DNA of 64,000 nt from Theocolax elegans (taxonomy: Eukaryota > Arthropoda > Insecta > Hymenoptera > Cerocephalidae), in assembly GCA_026168455.1 (NCBI GenBank), contig CM047425.1:97343580-97407579 (forward strand), written 5' to 3'. Of this stretch, positions 26,110 to 37,220 are shown one piece after another. Both the position numbers and the translations under genes were made by a program. Numbering within the stretch: the first letter of the stretch is position 1; each line of letters opens with the position of its first letter. A model generated the notes under the pieces. That model did no database searches. It was not told the origin of the DNA and was given only the letters and a program-made list of their open reading frames with translations.

Positions 26110-26158
26110 CGCTTACCATTTAGCTCAAAAATTGTTTTGTAAACCGAAATGGTAAGCG
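26110..26158. repeat. 12-bp inverted repeat
   Basis: CGCTTACCATTT (26110-26121) and its exact complement AAATGGTAAGCG (26147-26158) are separated by 25 bp. Two further outer pairs form after one mismatch. The arms are not low-complexity, so this is less likely to be chance than the TA hairpins nearby. Confidence 0.6.
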
Positions 26159-26182
26159 ATATTTTTAATTAGAAAATCCGAA

Positions 26183-26212
26183 TTTATTTATTTATTTATT
26201 TATTTATTTATT
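26183..26212. repeat. (TTTA)n microsatellite
   Basis: About seven uninterrupted TTTA units. Confidence 0.95.
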
Positions 26213-27610
26213 CAATGATATTCAAAGATATTTTCTACATATGTTCGAAACAATATTGATTCGCCTGATAATGATAAGTATGAATGAAAAAAAGAATTTA
26301 TATCAAGATTTCAGTCTATATAACCATTTACTGAAACTTTCAAAGAAATGTGTCATATATAATATATTTAACCTTTGGATTAATAAAAAATTTTGCATGT
26401 TATGTATATATGAGTATGTTACTTGCTTCAATACTGTACAGTAAATCATTCAAGTTTTCAAATTTTTTATAATTTGAAAAAATGAGTGGTTTGTTGCATT
26501 TTTTAGGCGTAAAGAGAATAGTTATTTTGAAAAATTCTGTCTTGATATCTAACGACGATCATCTATTATTTAAAATAAATAAATAATTACTATAATATTT
26601 AGGTTTCCGTTAGGTTCATTTTCTTCTGTTTTAAACTTGCATATTTTTCTAAATTTTCAATTAAACACTTTAAACCTAATGTTTGGTGTGTAAACGGCCT
26701 TGAAAAAACTGTACTAAAGTTTTTGCGCCTGTTAAAAGGAGTTAAACGGGACTTAATAAGATCGATTTGGTTCACACAAAAACACGAGCATAGTTGCAAA
26801 AAGCCTTTTGCAAACCTAAGGTGTACAAGAAAAACATTTTTGAAAAATAAAATTTTAGGAACTTATAACAATATTTTTGTTGAAACAGTATTTCTATCTC
26901 TTTAACGAATTTGAAAAACTGTAAGTCACAAAACATTTTTTGCGTGTTTCAGTCGAAATTCTTATTGTATATATATATTTTTAAAAGAAAAACAATTAGT
27001 ATAAGGCAGGTGTGCCTCAAAATTAATTTGAATTTGTCATCTCTTAAACCCATATAATGGGAAATTTCCCTGGTTTTACTCGTATGCTTTTAACGACTAT
27101 TGCAATCAATTATATTGTTTCGATGATAAAACATTTTAATTACTTTGCGTAATTTACCATTTATTTATACAAAATATAATTTACAGGATTATATAATATT
27201 TAGAATAAGAAAATTATAATATTGATAGTATAATATACAATATATAACTGAACGAGCCATTATAAATTTTTAATATTACACGTTTGGAATATTTACCTTT
27301 AATTATTGCGTCACGCATATAATGGTACTGCATTTGTATGTATAAAAATAATTACATTATTTTAAGCTTCATTCGTTAAATAATTCATTTAGTGATTGTT
27401 ATTACTTTCGGATTATAGAGTTGATGCATAAAAATGTAATTTTACTTTTATAAAGAGTAAAGAAAATTTACATAATCATAATCGTTTTCTATTGTATTAT
27501 AACAGAGAACATTGAATAATGTAATGTAAAAATTATGTTTGTATAATTTAAATTAATTAAGGTAATCACACCTTAAAAAAGTTCTTAAGTATTTTAATTA
27601 CCGCTTTTTA

Positions 27611-27642
27611 AATATATATATATATTTATATATATATATATT
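27611..27642. repeat. (TA)n microsatellite
   Basis: A TA dinucleotide run with one TTTA interruption. Confidence 0.9.
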
Positions 27643-27942
27643 TCTAAATTATATAATGTTTAGTAATGTAATAGCTATTAGAAACAATTATAAATTTAAA
27701 TTAAATGAAATTAAATTGTATTGAATAACAATTGAATTAAATTACAATTTAATTATATTAAATAAAGATTCAAAATTTCAGATAAACTTTCTAATGACAA
27801 ATCAATTAAGGTAGGTAGAATAATAATATATTTATAGTAAATTGTAATAAAGATAATTTAACTGTAGATGACAATAAATGCTTAACAAATGTTTATCTAA
27901 CTGTTTTATGTAAATAATATAACATAATATTTATGAATAGCA

Positions 27943-28690
27943 ATGTCGACTCGTTACGAATTCACGAAGATCATAGTTGAATTCAACGTAGAATATAGCC
28001 AAACAATTAAATTCTACATAATTCTTCATTGGCCAAGACAAAAGCCCTGCAGCATTCAGATACCGTCAAGAATCTCTCGTAAAAAAGCAAAACAAACGAT
28101 CGAAAATCCCATTCCAGAACTAATCCGTATCTACAACACCCCTACACCTGTCGCCATGCATCTTCGTTGAAGAAGCCTACATAGCCACTTCGGCTGGTAA
28201 ACGAATCGTCGTAATCCGCGTAATCGCGTTCAGAAAAAAGGGTTATATATGGATAATTCAACGCCAATAAAGGGATTTCTAGAGGCCAGGTTAGAAGAAA
28301 AATATGCGTCAACCTACAAAATTTATTTTACACCGGCATGATTATTGTCGCGACCAGGAATTGATTCGTTTCCCGCCATCTTTTCACATAGAGATTCCTT
28401 CTTTTTTTTTATTGCACGCTAGCGGTTTTTTTTGTCAGTCCTCTTTCGCACCAAGCTATTAATATGGGATTATCCGTTTCTTCCTCTCGGCGCTTTAATG
28501 GGTTCGCTTGTATAAGTATTAAAGGGATTGAAAATACGTTGGCTTCCGGGACTTTCTAGTGGTATCTTCTTTTTTCTTTTTTTTTGATGAAGCCGAGTGG
28601 AACCGTATTTGGGTGTTGGGGCAGGGGGTGCATTAAAAGTACAGTTCGACTCGGAAGCTTCGAGATGGAAAAATCTATTTTGGTTTAAAG
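27943..28690. promoter_or_regulatory. Candidate cis-regulatory island
   Basis: Composition becomes balanced, with CpG at 28150-28240 and 28330-28610, between long AT-rich flanks. A K50-homeodomain-type core (TAATCC) sits at 28212-28217 and its reverse (GGATTA) at 28467-28472, with near-matches at 28221 and 28525. The plus frame 27943-28170 (75 codons, ATG start) covers the left shoulder and is not recognised. Enhancer function is inferred from composition and site content only. Confidence 0.25.
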
Positions 28691-30207
28691 GTGATATTGA
28701 ATTGAAAAGGTTTAATGCTGACTAAAATGACAAAAACGCATCTATTATATGCTTTGTAACATTCAAGTTTGGAAGCTTTTGAAATGTTATAGGTAATGCT
28801 TTTTTCATTTGATAAATTTAATAGGAATTGTTATTTTTGTAAAATGGAAAAAAATTATATCACTATTAATTATTTCCTGTTATTTTACTTTCGTACATTG
28901 TAACTGTTTTTCTTATACGGAAACCTTATTTTCATAAATCCATTATCAATTTTCATGGATTTCTTAAATAACATATAAAATACGGTATTTATTTTCCAAC
29001 TTGTTTTACCGATCTAGATGTCGCGAACAGACTTGCACGAAACAAGTTGACTCAATTTTGTTTTAATGGTTCAACGGAAATTGTAATTAAAGGATTTCTT
29101 TGAAAACTCGGTAAAAATTTGTAATTTATAAGAGTAAAATGCTTTACGCAGTGTGGACCCTGTTCATATTAATCTTTATTAATATAATGTACAATGTTCA
29201 CGAATAAATTTTATTAATTAATAGTATATTTTTCGTCACATTAGTTTACAATTACTAATTTTCATAATTTAAAGGTTTCATTGTTTATCAAGTATGATAT
29301 TTTGTGCAGAGTTTCAATTCAATACGATCACATGAATAAATATGAATAATGTATAAATAATATAAGTATAGACATCGTGATCAAATGCGTTCATTGTAGA
29401 TATGCATATTAAAAAAAGTATGTATGCGAAATAATGAATAAATTATTAGTTCTTGATATTTCGGTTAACGTTATTTAATTAATATGCGTTTGCGTTACTT
29501 TACTCTTAATAACATAAATAATAATATATAAATTTTGCCGGTACAATTTATTATTGTGCATGTAACAAAGGATTTTTTTAACAGTATATCAACGTTATTA
29601 ATGATTCAAAGGAATACAAGTTCATGTACACACTTGCTTTCAAAATAATGTTTATAAAGGAATAAATACATTTCAGTCTGCATTTTGCATCAATGATAAT
29701 GACGTAAAGTAAGTCTAGTGTGTAATAATAGAGAAATTAAAAAATGTAATTTAATGCATAATATATAAGCACATTTTTAACAAGTGATTATTATTTTTGC
29801 AATAGATTAAACTCGGTAATAACTTAATTATAAAAATCAATACCTAGTAATATTGCGATAAATACACTGTTGTTACTTCCAATAGTTTGAAAGTTGATCG
29901 CATAATTTTGATCAAAGCATAGCATTCATTTGTATCGATGACCTATAGCGACGTATGTACAAGAAAATAAGCACACTTTGATTAGAGTTAAGTATTGTAT
30001 ACCATCACTCTAGAATATATTCAACATACGTACAATTTATTTTAACATTACTTTTGAATTTTAAATAAAAATAAACCTTATATATAGAGAGATGTAATTA
30101 AACGCGACGAAATACCGGTTTTCATTACAGATAAACGATGAAATTTTAATTCACACGTTAATTTTGTTATCGTAATATTTATAATTTAAAACTTCCAGGT
30201 ACTAATA
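28691..30207. other. AT-rich non-coding stretch
   Basis: Stops in every frame; no repeats or RNA genes seen. Confidence 0.7.
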
Positions 30208-30600
30208 TTAAAGAGAATCTTTATATAAAAAAAGGACGAGTCTTGTAACACTAGGAACAGTACTAGCAACTTGTCTCTTTGGTTTAATAAACACAAACCG
30301 AAGCTCTACATCGCGCCTCTGCAATTTTGGGTGCTCAGCTGCCGCCGATTTTCCTTCTCTCAGCTGTGTGAGCGTCGACTCCCACCCAAGTACGTGTGAC
30401 GCAACGTAGGAAGACCGAGCGACACTCTCTGGCAGTCCTGCGGTCAAAGCTCGGAGGGAACTGTGCGCGCACACTGGTGTTACTACACCAGCCCGCCGCT
30501 ACGAAATTGTACAGCACGATGAGGCTTACGAACCTTCCAGAATTGGTGAAAGCATTGTTGTTCTATACACGAGAAACTAAAAGGAAAAGCTTTTCCTAAA
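30208..30600 (-). other. GC-richer island; minus-strand candidate exon
   Basis: Balanced, CpG-containing block. A minus frame at 30208-30474 stays open for 88 codons with mixed composition (segments SLRALTAGLPESVARSSYV and LRFVFIKPKRQVASTV). An overlapping plus frame at 30396-30599 (67 codons) is also open. Neither has a recognised domain. A CTGGTGT/ACACCAG hairpin with a 4-nt loop sits at 30474-30491, at the edge of the minus frame. It may be an exon, a promoter, or neither. Confidence 0.2.
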
Positions 30601-32809
30601 CTTTTGTTGGCTCCACTTCCCAAGGATGATACTGAAAAATATATGTAACTTCCTTTTTGTTTTAACTTGTTTTTGGATCGATTGTAAATTTATTGGCGCG
30701 GGACAAAGTGGTTTCCTTGGTAAATTGAATCTTTCTTATTTTCATTTTTATTCTGCGGATTTTTTTTAACGGCGATTACTGTGATGTGAACTAATTATGC
30801 TAAATTGAAAAATTTGTAAATTAACGTTCAACTGGATCTGGATGAGTTTTAGGACGATATAAATTGTCTCTTGTTACGAGTGATAAATCTAATTCAAACT
30901 ATTTTTCTTTAGTTTAATGTTCTACTATCTTTGAAAGTTTATTACCCTGGTTAATTCAAATTGACTTACGCGTATAGAAAGATAATTAAATTAACTAACA
31001 TATATTTTAAAATTGAAAATTACTCTAGTCAAACGTATTCAAACGTATTATTAAATAATCGTTTTTTTTAAATGAAAATGCAATTTACTTATAGTTATAA
31101 AAAAATTGTTATTAAATGCAACGAAATATTTAATTGAATATGTTTATTAAAGTATTCATTTAAAATAATTACACTTTTATTTATATTAAATAATTTTATT
31201 TAAAATGAACAGCGCTTATATTTACAACAACATAATTTTTATTAAATTTAATAAATTCAGTTAAACATTAATTTAATCCTATACATTTTTTCGTGTAAAT
31301 ATACTTTTTTAACTGGATACATGTTTAATAATTTTTACTTACTTTACATATTGCACAAAACTAAAAATATTTCGCACTTAAAAATAGTACTGAATATAAA
31401 ATCTACAAAGTTCATTGTATAACAAGTATTAAAAATCTATTTAGCATATACGACTTATTGAAAGTATTTGGGAATATTGCAGTTTTATATTAAGAAATCG
31501 GTTTACGAACGATAGAAACTTACTAATAAATTTAGTACATTTTCAGTTACGTGCGAATCCATTAAGTTTTATAGTGCATACATAAGGAAGAGTTGGAAGA
31601 GAATGAGAACATAAGATAAAAGTATCATTTACATAGTAAGTTATTCTAACAAAACGAATAACCAATACATTGGTACGATAATAAAGAATACAACAGATTT
31701 TATTTTAAAAACTTGAAGTACCATTTCATGAATTTGTACTGGATGAAACCGTTGTATTTTTAAATTGGCATATCACTATATGCGATAACCAGATAACCAA
31801 GTAATTACAATAAATTTTGCGAAAACTGGTAGAAAAAGTAAAGTTATAAGTAGAAAGCGCAATTTTAACTTTGTGGAAAAAGTAATGTTTAGCATTAGAG
31901 AAAAAATTTGAACGTATACCTTTATATTTGTTCCAAATGAGTTGGAAAGTAAAGAAAGTGGTAGGGGATACTAACAAGTAGAATTTGTAAAGAAAATTAA
32001 TCTTAAGAGGAAACGCGCAATAAAATAAAAAAAGACAAGAGCTTGATCGAAGTAAAAAATACGAATGAGTAAGATCGAGGGAGAAAATACTGATGAAAAT
32101 TCGCGAGTGAACGGCAGTTAGTCTCGAAAACTCTCGAAACTTTTATTCGATGCGCTACTCGTTATTATAGCTTTTGTTCTAGCACATCTTTGTATCTGTT
32201 ATCAAAAATTTTAATATTCTAAGTATTTTAATACGATTTTAATGAAAAATGTGGTAATTATTAAATTAGATACTTGAGGATATATAAATTCTTATGAAAA
32301 ATATTTGTTATATGAATATTATATACATAAAAAATAAAAAGGAATGCTATTGTTAGTCTCTTTATATAAATGTTAAAAATGACTTAAATAATTAAGACAG
32401 ATCCATTGTACTCAGACTTGTATTTGTTAATTACTGCGACATAAAGTGAATTGTATTATAAACAATATGAATGTTTATACAATTGATAAATACGACTGCG
32501 CAAAGTACTACTGCAAATATTGGTAAATTAAGTTTTCAAGAGATCCTATTCAAACAAACCAACAAAACAGTTCACTTTCCAGTTGGAAGAACCTGTAAGT
32601 GCAACGATAACAATACGTATAATTATAATCTATAACAAAAAGGTAAAACAAAAGATAAGATTTTAAGTAACAAGTTCATAGGGCAAAACTTGAAGGCCGA
32701 AAAGCATGATCCTTTATACCATTATCAATATACCATTATACACCGAAAATTTTCGTAAATCTGATGAATCTATCTCTCGTTATCTCTTTGATAAATAGTT
32801 ATACTCCGA
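30601..32809. other. AT-rich non-coding stretch
   Basis: Includes a 10-bp tandem pair (TCAAACGTAT twice) near 31029 and an 83-codon minus frame (31726-31977) rich in S, F, T and I. No gene called. Confidence 0.65.
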
Positions 32810-32944
32810 GTTTTGTATAACGCCAGCGGCGAAAGGCGCGCGAAAAGAATAATGCTTATCTCGGCAGCCTTTATTTAAGTTAATCCGCGTTCCAGCAGAC
32901 TTTCCAAAGAACTTGCGCGCTTCTACCGCGGCTTGACAAACTTT

Positions 32945-33030
32945 TTTGTAATCCCACTCCCCCCTCCCTTCCCCCCCGCGGACCCTTCGCCCCATCCCCC
33001 ACCACCCTTTCTCGCCCTCTCCCCCTTATC
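32945..33030 (-). other. C-rich tract, potential minus-strand G-quadruplex
   Basis: Many C runs of three to seven bases lie on the plus strand between 32950 and 33026, so the minus strand can form quadruplexes. Part of it (CTCCCCCCTCCCT) is complementary to the G-rich run about 150 bp to the right. Confidence 0.6.
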
Positions 33031-33124
33031 TCTTATCAAAATTTACTGCACTCAAACTCGATAAATCCTTCCTTTTATCAACTCCCAAGATTTATACTCC
33101 GAAGATGCGATGACAGTGAGAGGA

Positions 33125-33147
33125 GGGAGGGGGGGAGGGAGTGGGGC
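33125..33147 (+). other. Potential G-quadruplex (plus strand)
   Basis: GGG-A-G7-A-GGG-AGT-GGGG: four G runs with short loops. Confidence 0.65.
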
Positions 33148-33340
33148 GTAGGTTGCAAAAAGAAAAACAATAGATCGACGTGGATTTACATATACCCCAA
33201 GCAAATTAATATGTACACGATAGGCACAAATATTAACCCCTTTCGCCGTAATCCGCTCGAGGCGCCTGGCATTAAATTGCATTACAAACTTAGCGATTAT
33301 CGCGTTATCTCTCAACTAAGTTTGAGTACCTCGGACTAGG

Positions 33341-34289
33341 AGAATTATAGTTACAATGCAACTATAGCGTATACATTCATTGAATACGTTAATTCTTGTT
33401 TCCCATTTGTATATGTATATATATATATATATATATATAAGTAGATCTTCGTATTCTTACGCATAAATGTATATATATTTTTTTATCGTTGTAATATCAA
33501 CCACATTATTTTCATGGAAAATCTTGAATTATAACTAATTTCCGTGCGGAGGTAACTTTACGTAAACATTCGAAATGGATGGGAGTCGAAAGTTTCCGAG
33601 ATGCTGCACATATAACCAACTTCGCATCAATTTTGTAATGCGGCAAGGATCATTCCTCCTCGAAATAATTTTAATTGAAAATAAAACTTTCGACCTAATT
33701 AAGATACAAAAATATGTTGCCGTAATTAATACATTGCTTATGATTCAATGTAGTCTTCGTTTATTAATTTTACTTTTGTCTTGTAATGCAATTCTCAGGA
33801 TAATTATTCAATTATTAAAATTATTCATTTTCATTACATACATCAGGTACGATATTTTGTTGTAATATCGCCGTCTCGTAAGAAACATCGAACTAATACA
33901 AAATTTAAGCGTTATACATTGAAAAGTACTATAAGTTAATTTTAAAAATATTACTTTATAATATTGCAATTACTTTATAATATAATACTGCATTAAATTG
34001 AATCACTGTCGTAATAAAAAATTAATTTTTATACTACCCACAATAATGTATTGATAAATTGGAAAGAAAATGAAAGAACTAATAAATACGTACACAACTG
34101 CAATTAATGTCTCCCCATGGAAAAAATCGGGTTTAAATTATAAACGTAAAAAAGAAAACATATAACTTTGCATTGAAAAAATGTTGTACTTTAATCAATA
34201 CAATCAACACTAGAGTAAATTTTCTTTTAATGCCTTCCCTCCCAAACTAAATATTAACACTAAAACTTATATAGAAAAGTGAATTCTTT
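33341..34289. other. AT-rich stretch with (TA)n
   Basis: A (TA)n microsatellite lies at about 33410-33439. The plus frame 33575-33865 (96 codons, ATG start) has an ordinary first third, then an I-, L- and F-rich remainder typical of AT-rich chance frames. Confidence 0.6.
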
Positions 34290-34460
34290 CCGATCAAACA
34301 TTTGTCCCGCGGTCGGTGTGTCTATGTAATGCCGCTACGGTGCAGGTGTACTTTGGTCCCACAGAACAAATACTTTGTTTGCTAAGAGTACGTCTATATA
34401 CCTTGCCGATTTGCAATCCAAGTTTACCGTTACCTTTATACAATATTAAAAATTTGTCGA
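34290..34460. other. Small GC-richer island
   Basis: About 170 bp with CpG (GTCCCGCGGTCGGTG) and no frame worth noting. It may be an isolated regulatory element. Confidence 0.3.
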
Positions 34461-35097
34461 ATAATTCGATGCACCTCTCTAGTTATTGCTGAAAATGTAG
34501 AAAATATAGCCGAGAAACATTAAATGCCATTCTTAAAGGGGATAGGTCACTGTTCGAATAGAGATATATTCGCTCGGTTAACCAAGATATTAATAAAATA
34601 TAAATTTTTCCCTTTGTTATTTTATTATTTGCAGTGTTTAATTTCGTGATGAAAAATTGTGAATTGTATGGATGATGTGAGATTAATAATAATAATTAAA
34701 CGATTAAAGTAATTTTTTTATTATTTATTATTTAGTTTAATTGGGCAAAAATTAAATGGTATCATGTATATCTGGATACGATTTTGTTTGAATATTATTA
34801 AAATTATTGGTACTTGCAGTAGCCACTTAGTAAGCAAACTAAAGTGTCTTTTCAAGAAATGTAAATTTGTATACAAATATTTGGGTAAGGTATATTTTGA
34901 TAAAATTCAAAGTTAAATAAAATAGTAAATAAAGTTGTTTACTTTAATGCTTAAGATTCATTGGAATTTACTTTTCAATAATGAACGAGTGTACTTTCTA
35001 GGTACAAAATTATTTTATTCAAAGTAAGAGCATCGCAACACATGATCAAGTGAAAGTGTAAACAGTGACAATCTTACGTTTAATAACAAAACGAGAT
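34461..35097. other. AT-rich non-coding stretch
   Basis: No frames, repeats or RNA genes recognised. Confidence 0.7.
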
Positions 35098-35840
35098 CTA
35101 CAAAAAGGGCGACACATTCCCTCTTTCTAATTTTTTACGGCGACCCATCAGACGAAAAGTATGAGTGGAATAGGTGAAGGAAAAAAAAAGAAGAGAAGAC
35201 TTTGACAAAGCGTAACAAGAAAGGGGAATAAGAAAAAAAGAAAGAATTCGTCCTAGGTGACAGGGCATCATCAATATTAAACGTGTGAAAACAGCGATGC
35301 AATAATGCGCGAAATCAGCAGAAATGAACCCCTCTTTGGAAGGGGGGTTTGCATCCTGTCGCATCACTCGAAAGTACAAGGATGAGGGGTAAAAACGAGA
35401 CTCACCACTCGGCTTAAAGGCTCCGTATACCACGGGGGTGAAAAATCTCACCCTCGGTCCCCTTTCTTCTTCTTCCTTTTTTCGGAGGTTATGTTGCACT
35501 GGCTCCCTCGTGTAAGGTACGCACACACACAGACACTGGCAATCACGCGTCTACAGTCTATTATTATTATACTTTTTTCCACTTTTCTGGTTAATGCTGA
35601 CGACGGCCCACGTGGTTTTAACGTAAGCTTAGTTCCCTGCGATAATAGAAGGATGGGGTTTGTTAGTTCATTCAGTGAGTGTATATACATATATGTATTG
35701 ACGTTGACTCTTATTTAGTAGAGCAAGGGAGATGAAGAAAGAGATAGAGAGATAGTGAGAGAAAGAGAGGGAGAGACAGCGCACCGGTCAATGACCATTC
35801 GAGCGTTTTTATTCATTCATAAGCAACACCCCGAGCTCAC
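35098..35840. other. GC-richer island with long minus frame and (GA) tract
   Basis: A minus frame at 35098-35526 is open for 142 codons, beginning at GTG. Its central part, about 35280-35460, is balanced sequence; its ends are biased (KKEEEERG from an AG-rich tract, and FSFFLIPLS). No motif or family is recognised. An AACCCC/GGGGTT hairpin lies at 35327-35348. A degenerate GA tract spans 35730-35778. It could be a regulatory island or an exon. The mixed character and lack of ATG keep the coding reading weak. Confidence 0.2.
35730..35778. repeat. Degenerate (GA)n tract
   Basis: GAGA-rich purine tract with A, T and G interruptions; possible GAGA-factor-type sites. Confidence 0.8.
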
Positions 35841-36780
35841 CTAAATGACGTTTATATGAGGATTTAATGATAATCTTAATTTATCTATGATTAATGAATC
35901 AACATTATGACGATGTGTTTACGAGAAATGTATTATGTCATTCTATTTCTAACTGCCAGAATTAAAAATTTATTGACTATACATTATTTATTATATCCAA
36001 GGGAATTTTAAATCGATTAAATGCTTAGAATTCGCAACATTTATCGTAAAAATAACAAACATGCAAGTAATTTTACTTTTGTAAAAAAATTTGAAGAAAA
36101 ATTAAACAACATTTCTGTCATTTAGTTTAAAATAAATTTAATTTAAAAATAATTTAGTTTAAAATAAATTTATTATTTAAAATAAAAACCTTATATGGAA
36201 GAATTTGAACGAAGCGTTTTGAATTTATTTATTGTAAAACATAGTGAATAATTTATTTCAACCTTATTTCAAAAGGAAAAAGGCATATAAATATCAGTTA
36301 AAGGTGATGTGCTCGTGCCTTATCGTTTACTACAATAGTTTAGTTCAATCAGTACACTTTTTATCCGACTAAACGATTGTTATACTGATTATTAAAACTT
36401 TTTTTAGTAAAATAAATGTCAAAACTATAATAATTATAAACTATAACAAAAAAAAATAATAACTGTCAAACTTGTATAGTTTATTATTATCATCTAATAA
36501 AATTATTTTAAATGAATCTCAGTACTCTAACAAGTAACCGGTATGATCAAACAAAAATTTAATTAATATCTTAACGGAAAGAAAAACTAAAAATGTATTC
36601 TCTCATGAAAAACGTGTATTCGAAAACAAAAGTCACGTATCTGTATAAATGATCGAGCTGAAAAATAAAAGTAAACTACGAAATGAAATGTAAACACTTC
36701 CCCGTGTTAATAAACGGTGTCAATTTACGAACCCTAGTACGAAAATAAAAGAAGAACGTCAAATGTCAAAACATCCAAAT
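35841..36780. other. AT-rich stretch with a 32-bp tandem duplication
   Basis: A 20-base word, TTTAGTTTAAAATAAATTTA, occurs at 36121-36140 and again at 36153-36172 (period 32 bp). Otherwise no feature is recognised. Confidence 0.7.
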
Positions 36781-37220
36781 TATAGGTTATGTGTTTTCAG
36801 GCTGTTGTGGACGCGCATCTCCGAGATAGTACGAGAGAGAAGAAGAAAAAAAAACGCCCCCTTGACCGGTGCAGTAGGTATGTAAGGAACTTACCCATGT
36901 ACGAAAACCGGCTCAAAGAGCACGTGCGTCACGTGATATACGAAAGCGACCGAGAAACCACGACCGCGCGTCCCGAGCACTCGCGCTCGACTAACCTCTA
37001 GTGGCAAGGGCTCGCCGGGGTTCTCCCCCGCCGACTTTCGGATGCTGCGCGGCGACGGCGGCGGCGGCGGCGGCGATGGCAACGGCATACGTGACGATGC
37101 GATGCGCGCTGAGTTCAACTTTCCCGTCTCCCTCGCGCATCTCACAGCTGCACACGCTCTTCTTATACATATATATACGTATGCTGTGCGTTACGTTTAG
37201 CGCTCGATTTTCTTGATGTC
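36781..37220. promoter_or_regulatory. GC-rich block with paired CACGTG E-boxes
   Basis: This is one of the most GC- and CpG-rich blocks in the window. Two palindromic CACGTG E-boxes lie at 36921-36926 and 36930-36935; the second reads GTCACGTGA, the core of the site bound by Mitf/TFE-type bHLH-Zip factors. A (CGG)n tract lies at 37056-37075 and a CAGCTG E-box near 37145. Frames on both strands (plus 36789-37001 and 37001-37216, minus 36891-37145) are open because stops are rare here, and their Ala and Pro runs come from the triplet repeat. Best guess: a promoter or first-exon region of an unseen transcript, or an enhancer. Confidence 0.35.
37056..37075. repeat. (CGG)n trinucleotide repeat
   Basis: Six to seven perfect CGG units inside the GC-rich block. 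Confidence 0.95.

Larger units (their letters stand above)
24561..27942. other. AT-rich non-coding stretch with small hairpins
   Basis: Contains TG/TA simple repeats near 25265-25310 and hairpins at 25629-25673 and 26110-26158. There is also a TTTA array at 26183-26212, a TTGCAAAA/TTTTGCAA palindrome near 26795 and a TA array at 27611-27642. Open frames are short. The two opposed 60-66 codon frames at 26599-26905 are not recognised. Confidence 0.6.
32810..33340. other. GC-richer island with C-rich and G-rich blocks
   Basis: Contains a CpG-rich left part (GCCAGCGGCGAAAGGCGCGCG near 32822), a C-rich run at 32945-33030, a short AT-rich centre, a G-rich run at 33118-33147 and a CpG-containing right part ending near 33310. 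Minus frames 32780-32995 and 33052-33315 cross it; their glycine- or proline-rich portions come from the homopurine and homopyrimidine tracts. Confidence 0.4.

Noticed and set aside
35098..35526. 142-codon minus-strand open frame as a gene
   Set aside because: It begins at GTG, has purine-tract (EEEE) and pyrimidine-tract (FSFF) biased ends, and no recognised motif. Kept only as part of an island description.
37001..37216. Ala-rich plus frame and Pro-rich opposed minus frame as proteins
   Set aside because: Both derive from the (CGG)n tract and GC-rich composition, and they overlap each other.
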